Source: Mansonella perstans (lineage: Eukaryota; Nematoda; Chromadorea; Rhabditida; Onchocercidae). From it: a stretch of 64,000 bases of DNA. Shown here one piece after another: positions 25,900-37,850 of this stretch (its first letter is position 1; every line of letters begins with the position of its first letter). Below the pieces are notes generated by a model that was not told the origin of the DNA, made no database searches, and worked only from the letters and a program-made list of their open reading frames with translations. Location: positions 248,001 to 312,000 of the forward strand of contig JBAMDO010000024.1 of assembly GCA_037074765.1 (NCBI GenBank), read 5' to 3'. Position numbers and translations under genes: made by a program.

Positions 25900-26165
25900 T
25901 TAACTGATGATTAGAGAGAAAAAAAAACTTCCAGCATATATAATGTATGAGCAATTATCCGAAAATAAATTCATTTCTATCCAGAATATAAATTCATTTT
26001 TGTCCGGAAGAAAGAATATACTACATTTCTTGTAGTATATTCTAATCAGGAAATAAATCCGGAAATGATAGTTATCGGGATATAAATTCATTTCTAATAG
26101 AGAAGTTTCAGGAAGCTAAAAAGTAAAGATCAAATCATGTCAGGAAGAATATACTACAAAATTAT
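25900..26165. repeat. Interspersed repeat with a perfect hairpin
   Basis: A 13-bp perfect inverted repeat AGAATATACTACA (26013-26025) / TGTAGTATATTCT (26031-26043) has a 5-base loop. Pieces recur close by: AGAATATACTACA again at about 26146, and ATAAATTCATTTCT at three positions. A related stretch lies at 26660-26780 (GCATATATGATGAAAG.., AATAAATTCATTGCT). It looks like a small decayed element family. Confidence 0.5.
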
Positions 26166-27087
26166 TTACTCAAAAAAAAAATTCGGTATTGTCAACGAAT
26201 GTAAAAAAAAAAAACAAATTACAAAAGATGTGTGATTGCAATCATCCGATGTATGAATAAATAATGATAAAACATACGAAAGAATGCATTATGTAATATG
26301 AATCATTTCATTAGTAATATGAATCATTTCTTTCAAATGAAATGATGGATATGAAAAAAGAAAAAAAAAGTACGGTAAAAAGTTAGATCTCCACTAATTC
26401 GATGGTTTTTTTTTTTAATTAATTATTATTTAAATTTAAGTTTATGATTAAAATTTTTTCTAAGTTTTTATCAACGATACTGTGATAAAATTGTAAGTTG
26501 AAATTAATTTGATTATGTTGAAATTAATCAATTTGAAGTATGAAAGTTGAAATTAATTAATCTGAAGTATTAAAGTTGAAATTTATCAAATTTGAAATAT
26601 TAAATTGCAAATTTGAATTATTAAATCACTTCGAAATTCATTCAATATAATCTTAGTAATTAATTACGGGTTAGGAAAATTTTTAGCATATATGATGAAA
26701 GTTATTTTAGAAAATAAATTCATTGCTGACAGAGAATTTTGAGACGCTAAAAATAGAACTAATAGTGTTTTGGGAGAATTATTGGAAAGATTAATTCTTT
26801 CAGTACTAATAAAGGTGAAGAGATTATGATTAAATTTTATACGCAACTACAATAATGCATATTGTATTAGGTAAGACAAAAAAACGTTTGAAGCGTAACA
26901 CGTACATGTAACATGTAACACGTACGTCAGATTTGGTAAGTATTAAAGAACAGAAGAGTAGAGGGTATAAAGTATTCTGCATTGAGTAAGCACTATCATT
27001 ACTTTTGTTGCAAAACGATGCAAGACATCTATGTATCATGAATGAAGCGCTTCAATGTTTCAAAATTTCAATTTACTGTCTAATACT

Positions 27088-27265
27088 ACATACACACACA
27101 TACACACATGCACACATACACACAAACATACACACACATACACAAACATACACACACATACACACACATATACAAACACATGCACACACACACACACATA
27201 CACACACATATACAAACACATGCACACACACACACATACATACATTGACATACATACATACATAT
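27088..27265. repeat. CA/CATA microsatellite
   Basis: About 180 bases of CACA, CATA and CATG units. It keeps several frames open on both strands (Thr/His or Cys/Val runs), which is an artefact of the repeat. Confidence 0.95.
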
Positions 27266-27394
27266 ACGGAGATAGGTGTATACCTGTATCGATAGTATAG
27301 GAGAATTAAATAGGCAATTAATAGGTTAGGGTTGATTGTCATCTTCAGTTGCTCTCACCTTTGGCCTTTGAGTTGGAAAAACTGAGATTGTGGA

Positions 27395-27482
27395 CAGAGA
27401 GAGACGGCGGAAGAGAGAGGGAAAGAGAAAGAAAGAGAGAGAGAAGAGAGAGGGAAAGAGAAAGAAAGAGAGAGAGAGAGAG
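27395..27482. repeat. GA-rich microsatellite
   Basis: Polypurine GAGAGA/GAAAGA run with an imperfect ~38-bp duplication inside. Confidence 0.95.
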
Positions 27483-28712
27483 AAGCATTAGTGATAAAAA
27501 GGAATGTAAAGGTATAAATTGAAGTGCTTTACATTCTTTTATTCTCACACTTTTTTTTTCTTTTTATCATTGGTTTAATGGGAAAGATTTGATAAGAAAG
27601 AATGAAAGAGAGATAAAATTTTGAATATAATTGATTAATTTAAACTTTAATGATTTCACCTACTGAAGAACGATCTCCCGCGACATCGAGATTTGTTGAG
27701 CTGGAGAAGGATTGAGAAATCTTTCTTCACTTCTTCGCCAGCGAAATCGCGATGAATTACTTAAAAATATTTCCCATAAAATTGAGAAGAATTTGCCTAT
27801 CCAAAAAAAAACGATTGATTTCATCCCTCTGTGAAGTTAACATTTTTTCTATCCAAGAACGATTTAGAAATCTTCCTCTATTTCATCTCCTTCCTATCCA
27901 ATCATGAAAGAATATTTCTCTCAATCCAAGGAATGATTTATTTCCGCTCTCGCGAAATCTTGATTACGCAAAATTAAAGAATAGAAATTTGCTGAATTTC
28001 TCAGATAACAAAGTTTCTAACAATAGAATAGGGAAAAAAACTGTAATGTTCAAGATATTTAGCAATAAAAATGAAGTAAGCATTTTTAGCTCAAACATTA
28101 GCAATGTCAAAAAGTTTAAGCCCACAATAAATGAAAAATTTGTCACATTTATCACTTATATGTAGAAATTTAAATTTTCATTCGGGTGAAATCCATTTTA
28201 TTCGAAATTCGCCATAACGGTTTCAGTCCTCTAGGCTCTTAATATAGCAGTTTGGACTTTTTTTTTCCGATTCAGATTACACTCATCTTTTCAAGATGCA
28301 CATTACAGCTATGCTCTTCCGGAATTATGATCAAATATCCAGATGAGGCAGTATTATGGATTTCATTAGGACAAAGATTATAGGATAAATTAGCCTATTA
28401 CCACAGGCTAATTAAATACTGATAGCATACAGAGAAATTTCTGAGGTCATACAAAACTGAATACATCCAATGATTGATTCAAAATTGTTAAAAATGAGAA
28501 ATAAAATCATCGGCTGCACTGTGACAACAGCAAGTATCTTTGTAGCCAGTTATAAAATAGGGACTTAGTCTGTTCAAATATGATAAACATGATAAAAAAA
28601 ATTTAGCAAAAACGCTACTAGGACAATAGATCTCTTATGTGTAAATTATACCATTAATTATAACATATTTATAACATTCCCATCATTCTTGCACAACAAA
28701 TAACAACAATGA

Positions 28713-29020
28713 GGCAGTTGCGCTTCCTATGAGGATTGATATGTGGAGACAATTGCGCTTTCCGTGAGGATTGATATGGGAAGACAATTGCGCCTTTTAT
28801 GAGGATTGATATGGGGAGATAATTGCGCTTTCTGTGAGGATTGATATGGGAAGACAATTGTGCTTTCTATAAGGACTGATATGGGGAGACAATTGCGCTT
28901 TCTATAAGGACTGATATGGGGAGACAATTGCGCTTTCTACGAGATTGGTATGGCGAGACAATTGCGCTTTCTATAAGGACTGATATAGGGAGACAATTGC
29001 GCTTTCTACGAGGACTGATA
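28713..29020. repeat. 35-bp minisatellite, ~8 copies
   Basis: Unit GAGGATTGATATGGGGAGAC + AATTGCGCTTTCTGT, with later copies switching to AAGGACTGATAT. Copies differ by a few bases. Open minus-strand frames across it follow from the unit being free of stops. Confidence 0.9.
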
Positions 29021-29109
29021 TCGGTACAATTGTATCACCTCAATATTGATATGCATGCACATTTATACTTGTCGTATTGCAAAAAAAAAATCTTTGACAC
29101 ATATGGCAA

Positions 29110-29840
29110 TGATGTGCAAATGATATGCAGTCATCTGTTACATCCGTGTGAAATTTGCATATCTTAGAAAGTTTTTAGAGAATGAAATTACTTTTATCAG
29201 CCATATCACTGCCGTTAAGCATCCGTTAAGGTCTCGTTTTTTCCATTTCTTCACTTCAAATTCCACTTAAAACGGATCACAGCCGTTTCTGCTGAATGGA
29301 AGTCGTTTATTATGAAAATATAGGATCAAAACGGATTAATTTGCATTGTTTCAACTAATATTGTATAAAAATCGGATTATTTCAATCTATAACGGAAAAA
29401 TACAATACATTCATTATTTTCCAATGATTGTGGGACAGAAACGCATTATATATCCGTATTATGGTTTTGATTATTCGTATCCATTTAGCATTTTTCCAAA
29501 AATATATACCGAATGAACAAACCGCAGTTGGACAAAACCATGGACAAACCGAATTTGGACAAAACCATGAAAAAATCGAAATTGGACAAAACAACCGACA
29601 AACCGAAACTCGACAAAGCAATGAACGAACCGAACAAACTAATGGACAAACCGAAATTGGACAAAACAATGGACAAACGGAATTGGACAAAGCAATGAGC
29701 GAACCGAAATTGAACAAAAAATGGACACGCAGAAATTGGACAAAGCAATGGACAAAACAATGGACGAAACCGAAATTAGAGAAAGATATGGCTAATAAAG
29801 CAATTTCATCGTTTTGTGCTATGTTATTATTAAATAAATT
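29110..29840. repeat. Diverged fourth copy of the upstream part of the duplicated unit
   Basis: Aligns by eye with 36285-36730: GTGTGAAATTTGCATA, CCGTTAAGC.., TTAATTTGCAT.GTTTCAACTAA, AATCGGATT.TTTCAATC.ATAACGG, ATATATACCGAATGAACAAA, AAAGCAATTTC.TCG. It retains the TATGAAAATATA stretch also found at 57500-57520. Interrupted by the 27-bp array. No gene copy follows it. Confidence 0.75.
29515..29780. repeat. 27-bp tandem array inside the diverged repeat copy
   Basis: About nine imperfect copies of TTGGACAAAACAATGGACAA + ACCGAAA. The equivalent place in the other copies has a single GAACAAACTGAAATTGCAGA. The period is a multiple of three, so a Gln/Asn/Thr-rich nine-residue frame stays open; I do not take this as a gene. 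Confidence 0.85.
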
Positions 29841-30259
29841 CCATGTTGATATGCCGTTATCTCCTGGCACATTTAGAGATTGTTCAATTTTTCCTTCAAA
29901 TTAATTGCTATAATATTAATTATATCTTTTCTCATTTCTTTTTTTTTTTTGATTCAAATTTTCTTTTTTAACATTTGATTATTAATTTAAATTAGTACAA
30001 TGAAAGTTTCAATTATCAAAGTTTATTTTTAAAATAAAGAAATTATTATTTTTGATTCGTAATAAAAAAATGTTTGAGATGGCAAGCGGTAAAAATATAA
30101 TTTTTACATGAACAAACTGAAACAGCAATTAAAATTCACTTTTCTTATTTATTTTGTCAAATTACTTTTTAACTTAATATTAGGCAATGAAAGAAGTCTC
30201 TCTAATATTAATATATAATGTATCAGCAGTGAAATTTTTGTGACATTTCAATCCATCAA

Positions 30260-30481
30260 ATGGCAAAAGCTACCTTGCATAAAAAATTTAAGAAAATATT
30301 CAATTCAATTTCAAGAGTAATTTCGAACATTTTTAGAGACATAATTATTATGTTACTAATAATTACTTTTTTAATTTTTGTACCATCTCTATTGTTTATT
30401 ATTTTAATTTTCTATTTATATACCGCTGATTCGTGGATCGCAGATAATCAGACAGTATATTCAACTCAATTTGAAGAGTAA
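30260..30481 (+). CDS. Candidate small membrane protein (73 aa), uncertain
   Basis: ATG 30260 opens MAKATLHKKFKK followed by a strongly hydrophobic stretch (about residues 25-55, Ile/Leu/Phe) and an acidic end. Basic N terminus plus one membrane helix is protein-like, but AT-rich DNA readily gives such frames. Part of it is inside a local duplication, and no splice or family support was found. Confidence 0.2.
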   Translation: MAKATLHKKFKKIFNSISRVISNIFRDIIIMLLIITFLIFVPSLLFIILIFYLYTADSWIADNQTVYSTQFEE

Positions 30482-30560
30482 TTTTGAATATTTTCAGAAT
30501 ATTTAGTTATTATTTTACTATTAATTACTTTTCCAATATCTTTATAATTACTATTTTTAG
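30298..30560. repeat. Diverged tandem duplication (~160-bp spacing)
   Basis: ATTCAATTTCAAGAGTAATTTCGAACATTTTTAGA..TATTATGTTACTAATAATTACTTTT at 30298 recurs, diverged, from about 30458. Confidence 0.6.
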
Positions 30561-30689
30561 TTTCATTTTACTTTCAAAAGCTTACTCATGATGCGGTAAA
30601 TAGTGCACAACATCTATCTGTCCACTGAAGTCGTCTGCGCCTTTGATCATGTCTGTTTTTGTTTTCTGATTATGTTATTATATAGAGTA

Positions 30690-31140
30690 AGGTTAGAATT
30701 AATTCCTATTGTAATCGTTCGACCAGATTTTTTAGACGTCCCAAGCATAGACCAAAATTGTTGCTCAATTTATCCTTTGATTCTTTCCATGGCCAGCTCA
30801 CTCGATATGTATTGTAATATTTTGTTAAGAATTTTTTAAACTGTTTCAATGCTTCGTCATCGTCCTCGACATTAGATTTCCTGTATTCCCATGATTTCTA
30901 GTTTCCGAAAGTTTTCTATTTCTGCTCCGAAGATTAAGATAGATACAAAAATTGAATTAGAAGTATATGTCGTATTTGTTTGACAAAGTTAGTTCATGTC
31001 ATCACTTACAACAATTATTGGTTTAACTTTAGTATGAAGTAATGAGGAATCGGATTTCAGTTTTTCGATTTTGTTCAGTCCCACAAACTTGAAGAAATGA
31101 TCCACTCCAATAGCGGATCAGGATGTCGGGTCGTCTCCAT
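30690..31140 (-). pseudogene. Broken BEL/Pao LTR-retrotransposon pol fragment
   Basis: On the minus strand, segments typical of the protease-to-reverse-transcriptase junction of BEL/Pao elements follow one another: [42 protein letters not shown] and LGRLKNLVERL. They lie in different frames, so there are at least two frameshifts, and stop codons follow. No protease active site, RT catalytic YxDD, integrase or LTR is present nearby. It is a dead relic. The WPWKE..L..NFGL..GRL signature is what makes the assignment specific. Confidence 0.75.
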
Positions 31141-31224
31141 TAATTTTTTAGTTTCATCATTTGATTGGCCATAGGTACTTAAGCAACACATAATTCATTG
31201 ATCCGATTCGATTACACTGGCGTG

Positions 31225-34200
31225 TATTTCGATAATTTTCGTTGAATTACATGCGCAACACGCATCAATTGCGCTCAGTGAGCAAATGCGCTAATTTGTA
31301 TCAAACGATGTTTTTCACTAAATTGCTAATTTAAATGGAAGTTTCTTTCTGAAAGTTACTAGTGTATCAAGTAGTCAAACATGAAGTTGCTGGTTTTTTT
31401 TTATTCTTAAAAACAGTGAACCTCTTAAATATTGTATCATTGAAAGACAAAACTAACAATACTCTTCCAACCTAACAATAGTTAATACTTTCCAAAAAGG
31501 GACATTAGAACTGTTTGCAAACATTGGGTAAATTTACATCGTTTTAGCTGTATTAGAATAAAAGTAGTAGTAGAAATGTATTGGTAGAAGAGTAGTGGTA
31601 GAAATTTAGGAGTATCTCAACATGATATGTATTTAATTCATATTGAATTTTCGAACAAAAAATTTTAACTGAAACTAGCAATGTAAGAATAATCATTTAA
31701 ATGAGAGAAAACTTCTCATATTATAAGAAAAAAATCTTTAATGCTTCTGGCAGTGATGTGCTAATGATATGATATCTGTACACGCTTTTTTGATAAACAA
31801 AGAATTAATAATATATGCGCTTGTATACAATGCATCGTTGTAGTGTAATTGTGTAGTGATGATGGTGATGATAGGATAAGATTTCAATAACGAGAGGAAT
31901 TTTGATTTAAAAATGCAATAAAATATAAATGAAATGAAACAAAATTAAAATGGAATAAAATATGAATTAAAGTTATCGAAACTAAGATGCAATGAAATTT
32001 AAAATGAAATAGAACAAAATTAAAATGTAGCGAAATTTGAATAAAATGAATAAAATGGATAAAAATTATAAAAATAAAATAAAATCATATTAGAGATAGA
32101 TATTATTCCATTACAGCAGCACATAGCTGTAGTGATTTCGTGTCACCAAAATGACAGCAAATGACAATGGAAGAAATATTATTTGAAACAAACAATTTTG
32201 TTAACTCACATATTTTAAAATAACTCTAAAATGTATTTATGATATCCGAGAATTTTATCATGAATGATTTATTTGCTGTATTAATTTGCAATTGCTTGTT
32301 TTAAATGTCGTTGTTTTTGAATAAATTTCGATTTTCTTTAATAAATTTTACATTTTAAGTTATTTTCATTATTTCATCCTTTATCACTAACTAATAGTTC
32401 TGATACGCTTATTTCATTAAATCAATTAATGGATTTTATAACTACAATTAATAATAATTATCATATAGCGTTTCATGTATACATGTTGCATATCAAATAT
32501 ATTTGTAAAACTTTTAAAATTAATTTTTTTTCACTTAATTAAAATTATCTTCGAGTTATGATCCATTCGTTTTGAAAACATTTAAATTACTGATTGATGA
32601 AGAAATTTTAACAATGAATTGAAATAATTTTAAAATGAATTTTTTGTTAAACTTCTGAAAGGAAGTAAAAGAATTTGTACAGCGGAAAATCACCTTCAAT
32701 ATTATTTAAAAGAATTTATGAAAACTTAATGCAACGTGCATTTATTGCTCATTTAATTAGGCTTCCATAATTAGTCAAAAGTGTAAATAAGTACTAAGCA
32801 TTAAATGGCTCTTTTTTGTTAAATTTAAAACTTCCTTCAATTTTTCTTCGTTTCTCCCTGAAATATCAAAATTGCTTCTTTGATTGAAAATTTTCCAGAA
32901 ATTTGCCAAACTTTTGCAAAGTTTGAAAAAAATCACCTTTTTGACGTTCAAGCCTTTAAAAGATTTATTATTTGAAGCAATGATAAAATTCTTTTTTCAA
33001 ATGCTGCAAATTTTTTTTTAAAAAATTGAGTTTGGCAAATTAATTAATTAAAGATTGAAATGGATCTATTATACATTGATAAACTTCATATAATAAACTA
33101 AGAAATTGAATGTATTAATTAATCATTTATTATGTTGTTACCGTAACTTTTCGATTGCAGATTTTTTCTTTCTTCATGTTGTCATTGTACTTTTCATAGT
33201 TTTTTCTTTCGAAAATAACATTTTCCACATTTGAATTATACTGTAGGGAAAAGAATAAGTAAATAATTTAATCAATCAAAACAATAAATAATTTTTCATA
33301 ATATAGAACGAATACTTGTATGGCAAATAGGAAGGAAAAGCTTCAACAAATATGCAAACAGAGCAAATATTCAGGCAAGTTTTTCCAGATATTGAATATG
33401 AAATACGGCATTTTTATCAGTTGAATCAAAAATCGTTTGCTCAATGCCATATGGAGATAAGTGATGACCGAAAATTAAGCATTTCTTTATATCAACAGCA
33501 TGATCATGCTTACTTATTAGAAAACCAATCTAAAATATAAGTATATGTGAACAAAAATAAATGCGACACTTAAAAAAAATGTTTAAATGAATTTTTCCAT
33601 TGAATTCAGCAACTATGCCTCATTTCCAATGCTGAGTATGTTTAAGACAAAAATGCCATTTGAGGTAGTGCAAAAAAGTCTCATATCAGCCTGCATCAGC
33701 ATTGCTAGTCCATTTTCAGTCTGTAATATACTCACAGACTAATTGCTTCTAACAAAATTTTTGCATATCATGAAAATGAAAACCTGATAATGATGTGGTG
33801 AAATGCCTATTTCAATTCTACCCAACATTCTAAAAGAATATTGAATGCTACTTCCAAAATTATAACATTGTCTGTTTTCATCATCCAGCCCATTACGTCT
33901 TGTGTAAAGTATCTAAAAGATTAAGCAAATGGTTAATTTAGAAATTTTATTTATATGCAGCAGAAGATTTTTGATTAACATGACGTATAAAGGTTTTTCA
34001 TTAGCATTACAATTGAAGATTATTAATTAGCATGAAATGTGAAGATTTTAATTTTTAATTAGCAAGAAACTCAAAAAAGTGCTTACGCCTTTTACATAGT
34101 CTAATGTTAAAGTAAGTGCTGGTATTCCATTCCTGTCCCCTATTCGGATTGTTATAATGCTCTTCGGAATCGGGGAATATCTGATAATGATTTTGAAATT

Positions 34201-36780
34201 TACTGGAATCAACTTCACAAGATGCCAATTGCCAGGGACCCGCTGGAAAATTTTTCCAAAAAAATAACAAAACGACAAATAAAATGAATCAATGATAACC
34301 AATGAATTGAAATATATCAATCAGCACTTAATGCATACAATTTTTGTGGGTCGTATTTCCACCATAATTTCAGCACGTATTGCTCCGGATATAAAACTTC
34401 TGAAGTTGGTAATATCGGTAACACGATTAACACAGTAGTTTGCTTGAAGAACGAAATAGTCATCGTGGAATAGCTAGAAAACAAATGTAATAAACAATTA
34501 GAAAAGAATTGGATGACCGAATTATTATCCAAAACAAAACATACCATTATTCCAACACTTGAAAATATTATCACAAATTCATAATACTTCTCGTATGGGT
34601 TATCCGAAAATGTTTCAGTAATCTTATCTTTATTAGCGCATGCGAAACTTATCTAGAAACAAAGTAAGTTGAAATTTGCTTATTTAAGAATATGTGTGAC
34701 TCCGATTGCATTCTGCAATGAATTGTTTTTCGTGAAATGTTGCAAATTTACTTCATATCTGCCAGGATTAATTGTGAAATGTATCACATCGAATAGATTC
34801 TTATCCAGAAAAGAGAACATAAATCTGGAAAAAAATACATCTCTTAAATGTCTCTCTTAAATGTCGCGTTTTTAATTTACATTTGACAAAGCTTATATAT
34901 TTCAGTTATTCGAATACTTACAGGCATTGACTTCTGTAGACGAAACTATACAAATAAGATTTGTGCTTCATGCGTATCTTTACGGAATCGTTGAAGTGTA
35001 TACGATGGATTGCTTGAATTGGCTGAAAAAATTGCAACTTCAAGGTTCAATACAGTGAATTAAAGGAATCTCTCTTATGCTATCGACTTTCTTCTCATAC
35101 TCAAATATTATAAAAAATCAAATTGTGTGAAAAATATCCTTATATATTTCAAAGGCTATTCTGATGCTTTACCTTGTAATGATCTACCGATGTGCGTATA
35201 CGATATAAAAATTGCTCAGAGGTGTTTACAAGTGCACTTTCGCTGTTATCACGAACAGATGGCAAATCCTTCACTATTATCTTCGAAACTAATATACAAC
35301 TGTAGTAAATTATCACTGCAATCCTGAAGTCATAGATTTATTGGTAAAAAAAATAGAAATTGTATTTCTAAAAGTGAAATTAAAGATGTCACGAGTTTTC
35401 AACAAAATTAATAAGGGAAAAATCTTTTAGAATTTTTTGAGCTATGAAAGAATTAATAAAGTATTCAAGTGAGAAACATTATTAGGATTTCAGTAAGGAA
35501 AAACCATGTGTTCCAAAGCGAAAATTCCAGAATAATTTTCATCCGGTTATCTTATTCAAATTTTTAAATTAATTGACATGATAGGAAACTGTACTGTACA
35601 ACAAACATATCCGTTTATTGAAATGATTCCGAAAAACTTTACATATTAAAATGATAAGATATTCAAGATTATGATCAATCTATTGATTTTTTATGTGCCT
35701 ACAAAGTATTCACGACTAACATTCTAAAAGATGGTGGATAATGATGGACAATGATGGACAATTGCTTTTCATGGACATTGCTCTAAGAGCACTAAGAGTG
35801 TCATGCAAAATCTCTTTTTCTCGCCAAATCTATTACATTGCAAGAAATTTTACAAACTTTAGCACAGATCCTTCTTGATTTTCTCTCCCTAACTCATACA
35901 GTGCTTAATAGTTCATTATTGTCAAAAGTTTTTTTTTTTCCTTTCTCATTAAGCAATGGAAAAAAAACCACCCAAATGACATATTGCTGATACATCGAAT
36001 ATCTCACACAAACAAAGTTAATGTAACCATCGTTTATCGTATTCTGAAGACTGCCTGACCAGTGGGCCATTTTTAAAGAATTCAATTAATATTTCCATCT
36101 ACTATTTCCACTATTTATTACCAGAAAAACCAACCATTTCATTTCGACCACTTGATGAGCTGATATTTTCCAAAATTGAAAATGAAATGAATTAGCAATT
36201 TTGACTGAAATCATCATTTGATGCAAATTTATACCTTTTTGTTCGATGAGCATTGGCACGTGTTGCGTAGCATTATATGTCGTTGTCATAACCGTGTGAA
36301 ATTTGCATACAAAAAAAAGTGTCAAAAGATGAAATCATTTTATCAGCTATGATATTTCCGTTAAGCGTTCGGTCTCGATTTCTTCATTTTTTCACTTGAA
36401 ATTCATCTAAAATGAGATATAACTGTGAATGGTAGCTGGTTACCGATTGTTGGATGGTAGCCGACGAAAATGGATTAATTTGCATCGTTTCAACTAATAC
36501 TGCACAAAAATCGGATTGTTTCAATCGATAACGGGAAAATACGCAATACATTTTCGAACAATTATTAAACAGATACACATTAGATATCCGTATCGTGTTT
36601 TAATTAATTCGTCATCGATTAACCATTTTTCAAAAAATATATTCCGAATGAACAAACTGAAATTGCAGAGAGATATAGATGATAAAGCAATTTCGTCGCT
36701 TTGTATTACGTTATCATTAAATAAATTCCACGTTATGCATGTGCAACATGCGCTTAATAAACAAAGGCGGTAATTTGTAT
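31225..36780. repeat. Segmental-duplication unit A
   Basis: A block of about 5.5 kb: a non-coding part (31225-32850) followed by a part holding the galectin-like gene A and its 1.4-kb upstream region (35350-36780). It is nearly identical to 58020-63480 over non-coding DNA. Markers: GCAACGTGCATTTATTGCTC, CCAAACTTTTGCAAAGTTTG, and the region 35700-36470. Confidence 0.9.
33371..35323 (-). CDS. Galectin-like two-domain protein, copy A
   Basis: Eight minus-strand exons join in phase: 35173-35323, 34922-35022, 34752-34824, 34545-34652, 34339-34473, 34096-34242, 33784-33912, 33371-33529; 334 aa without the unfound first exon. The first exon here encodes a hydrophobic segment (IAVIIYYSCILVSK), a likely signal or membrane anchor. 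Domain 1 has HFTINPGRYE, then DNPYEKYYEFVIIF, FHDDYFVLQANYCVNRVTDI and SFISGAI. By eye this tracks galectin beta-strands (HxNPR, NPFxxGxxFxxxI, FxVxVNxxxxxxFxHR, LxIxGDI) almost without gaps. Domain 2 has KSIITIRIGDRNG, YTRRNG, YNFGSSIQYSF and a last exon with CLIFGHHLSPYG. The sugar-binding set (HxNxR, VxN, WxxExR) is incomplete in both, so lectin activity is doubtful. Classical galectins lack signal sequences, so secretion would be unusual. Start codon unresolved; MKWLVFL at about 36128 is a candidate but its phase does not fit directly. Confidence 0.6.
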
Positions 36781-37009
36781 TGAACGATGACTTTCACAAA
36801 ATTAAAAAATTTTAATGGAAGTTTCTTTCTGAAAGTTATTAGTGTATCAAATAGTCAAACATGAAGTTGCTGGTTTTTTTTTATTGTTAAAAACAGTCAA
36901 CCTTTGAAATATTGTATCACTGAAAGACAAAACTAACAATACTCTTCCAAGGGACATTAGAACTGTTCGCAAACATTGAATAGATCTGTATCATTTTAGC
37001 TGTATTAGA

Positions 37010-37200
37010 ATAAATGTAGCAATAGAAAAGTAATGGCAGAAATATAATAAAAATGTAGTAGTGGAAATGCAGTGGTTGAAATATAATAGTAAAACTGTAG
37101 TAGTAGAAAAGTAGTAGCAGAAATATAATAGTAGAAATGTAGTAGCAGAAATGTAGTAGTAGAAATGTATTAATAGAAGACTAGTAGTAGAAATTTAGTA
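37010..37200. repeat. GTAGTAGAAAT-type repeat, expanded
   Basis: Many 15-21-bp units of AGTAGTAGAAATGT/ATAATAGTAGAAATG. The matching positions 31560-31615 and 58065-58200 carry fewer units, so copy number varies between duplicates. Confidence 0.85.
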
Positions 37201-37689
37201 GTATCTCAACATGATATGCGTTTAATTTATATTGAATTTCTGGACTAAACTAAAATTTGACAGTTATACGCTTTCTTTTTTGTGGCACAATTATACGCTT
37301 TCTTTTTGTGGCAAATAGCAATGAGACAATTGCAATTTGTTGCCTATCTAATTCATATTGAATTTTCGAACAAAAAATTTTAACTGAAACTAGCAATGTA
37401 TGAATAATCAATTAAATGAGATATTTTTTTAAAACTTCTCATGCTGTAAGAAAAAAATCTTTAATGCTTATAGCAGTGATGTGCTAATGATATGATATCT
37501 GTACACGCTTTGTTGATAAGCAAAGAATTAATAATATATGCGCTTATATACAATGCATCGTTGTAATGTAATTGTGTGGTGATGATGGTGATGATAGGAT
37601 AAGATTCGAATGAAGAGAGGAGTGATTTAAAAATGCAATAAACTATAAATGAAGTGAATGAAAATTAAAATGAAATGAAATATGAATTA

Positions 37690-37850
37690 AAGTTAATCGG
37701 GACTGAAATGCACTGAAATTAATCGAAACTAAAATACACTGGAATTGATCGGAACTAAAATGTAATGAAATTAATCAGAACTAAAATGCATTGGAATTAA
37801 TCGAAACTAAGGTGTAATGAAATTAATCGGAATTAAGATGCAATTTAATT
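37690..37850. repeat. ~26-bp repeat found only in this copy
   Basis: About six copies of GAAATTAATCGGAACTAAAA + TGCAAT. The homologous positions near 31975 and 58665 contain a single unit. Confidence 0.85.

Larger units (their letters stand above)
25788..28712. other. Gene-poor region with simple repeats
   Basis: No convincing exon. It includes a 34-bp degenerate repeat at about 26510-26620 (AAAGTTGAAATTAATTAATC), the CA and GA microsatellites listed separately, and AT-rich filler with scattered ATCTCCCGCGACATCG/TCGCCAGCGAAATCGC fragments near 27670-27950 that I could not explain. Confidence 0.45.

Noticed and set aside
27060..27342. Open frames rich in Thr/His or Cys/Val on both strands
   Set aside because: Artefact of the CA microsatellite.
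29382..29904. 158- and 162-residue frames on both strands
   Set aside because: Held open by the 27-bp array; the flanks are a known non-coding repeat copy.
33352..33540. Plus-strand 62-residue frame
   Set aside because: It is antisense to the last galectin-like exon and is closed by a stop codon in copies B and C.
34055..34270. Alternative minus-strand frame over the same exon
   Set aside because: The phase does not match the upstream and downstream exons, while the other frame does in all three copies.
34048..34320. 90-residue minus-strand frame with a hydrophobic start, repeated at 55036 and 60731
   Set aside because: It begins in intron sequence at a non-ATG codon and reads through the donor at 34095; only the 34096-34242 part is an exon.
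35894..36325. Minus-strand frames of 63 and 79 residues, repeated in all three units
   Set aside because: The DNA itself is nearly identical in the three copies, so shared frames are no evidence of coding. A MKWLVFL start here might belong to the galectin-like gene but could not be joined in phase.
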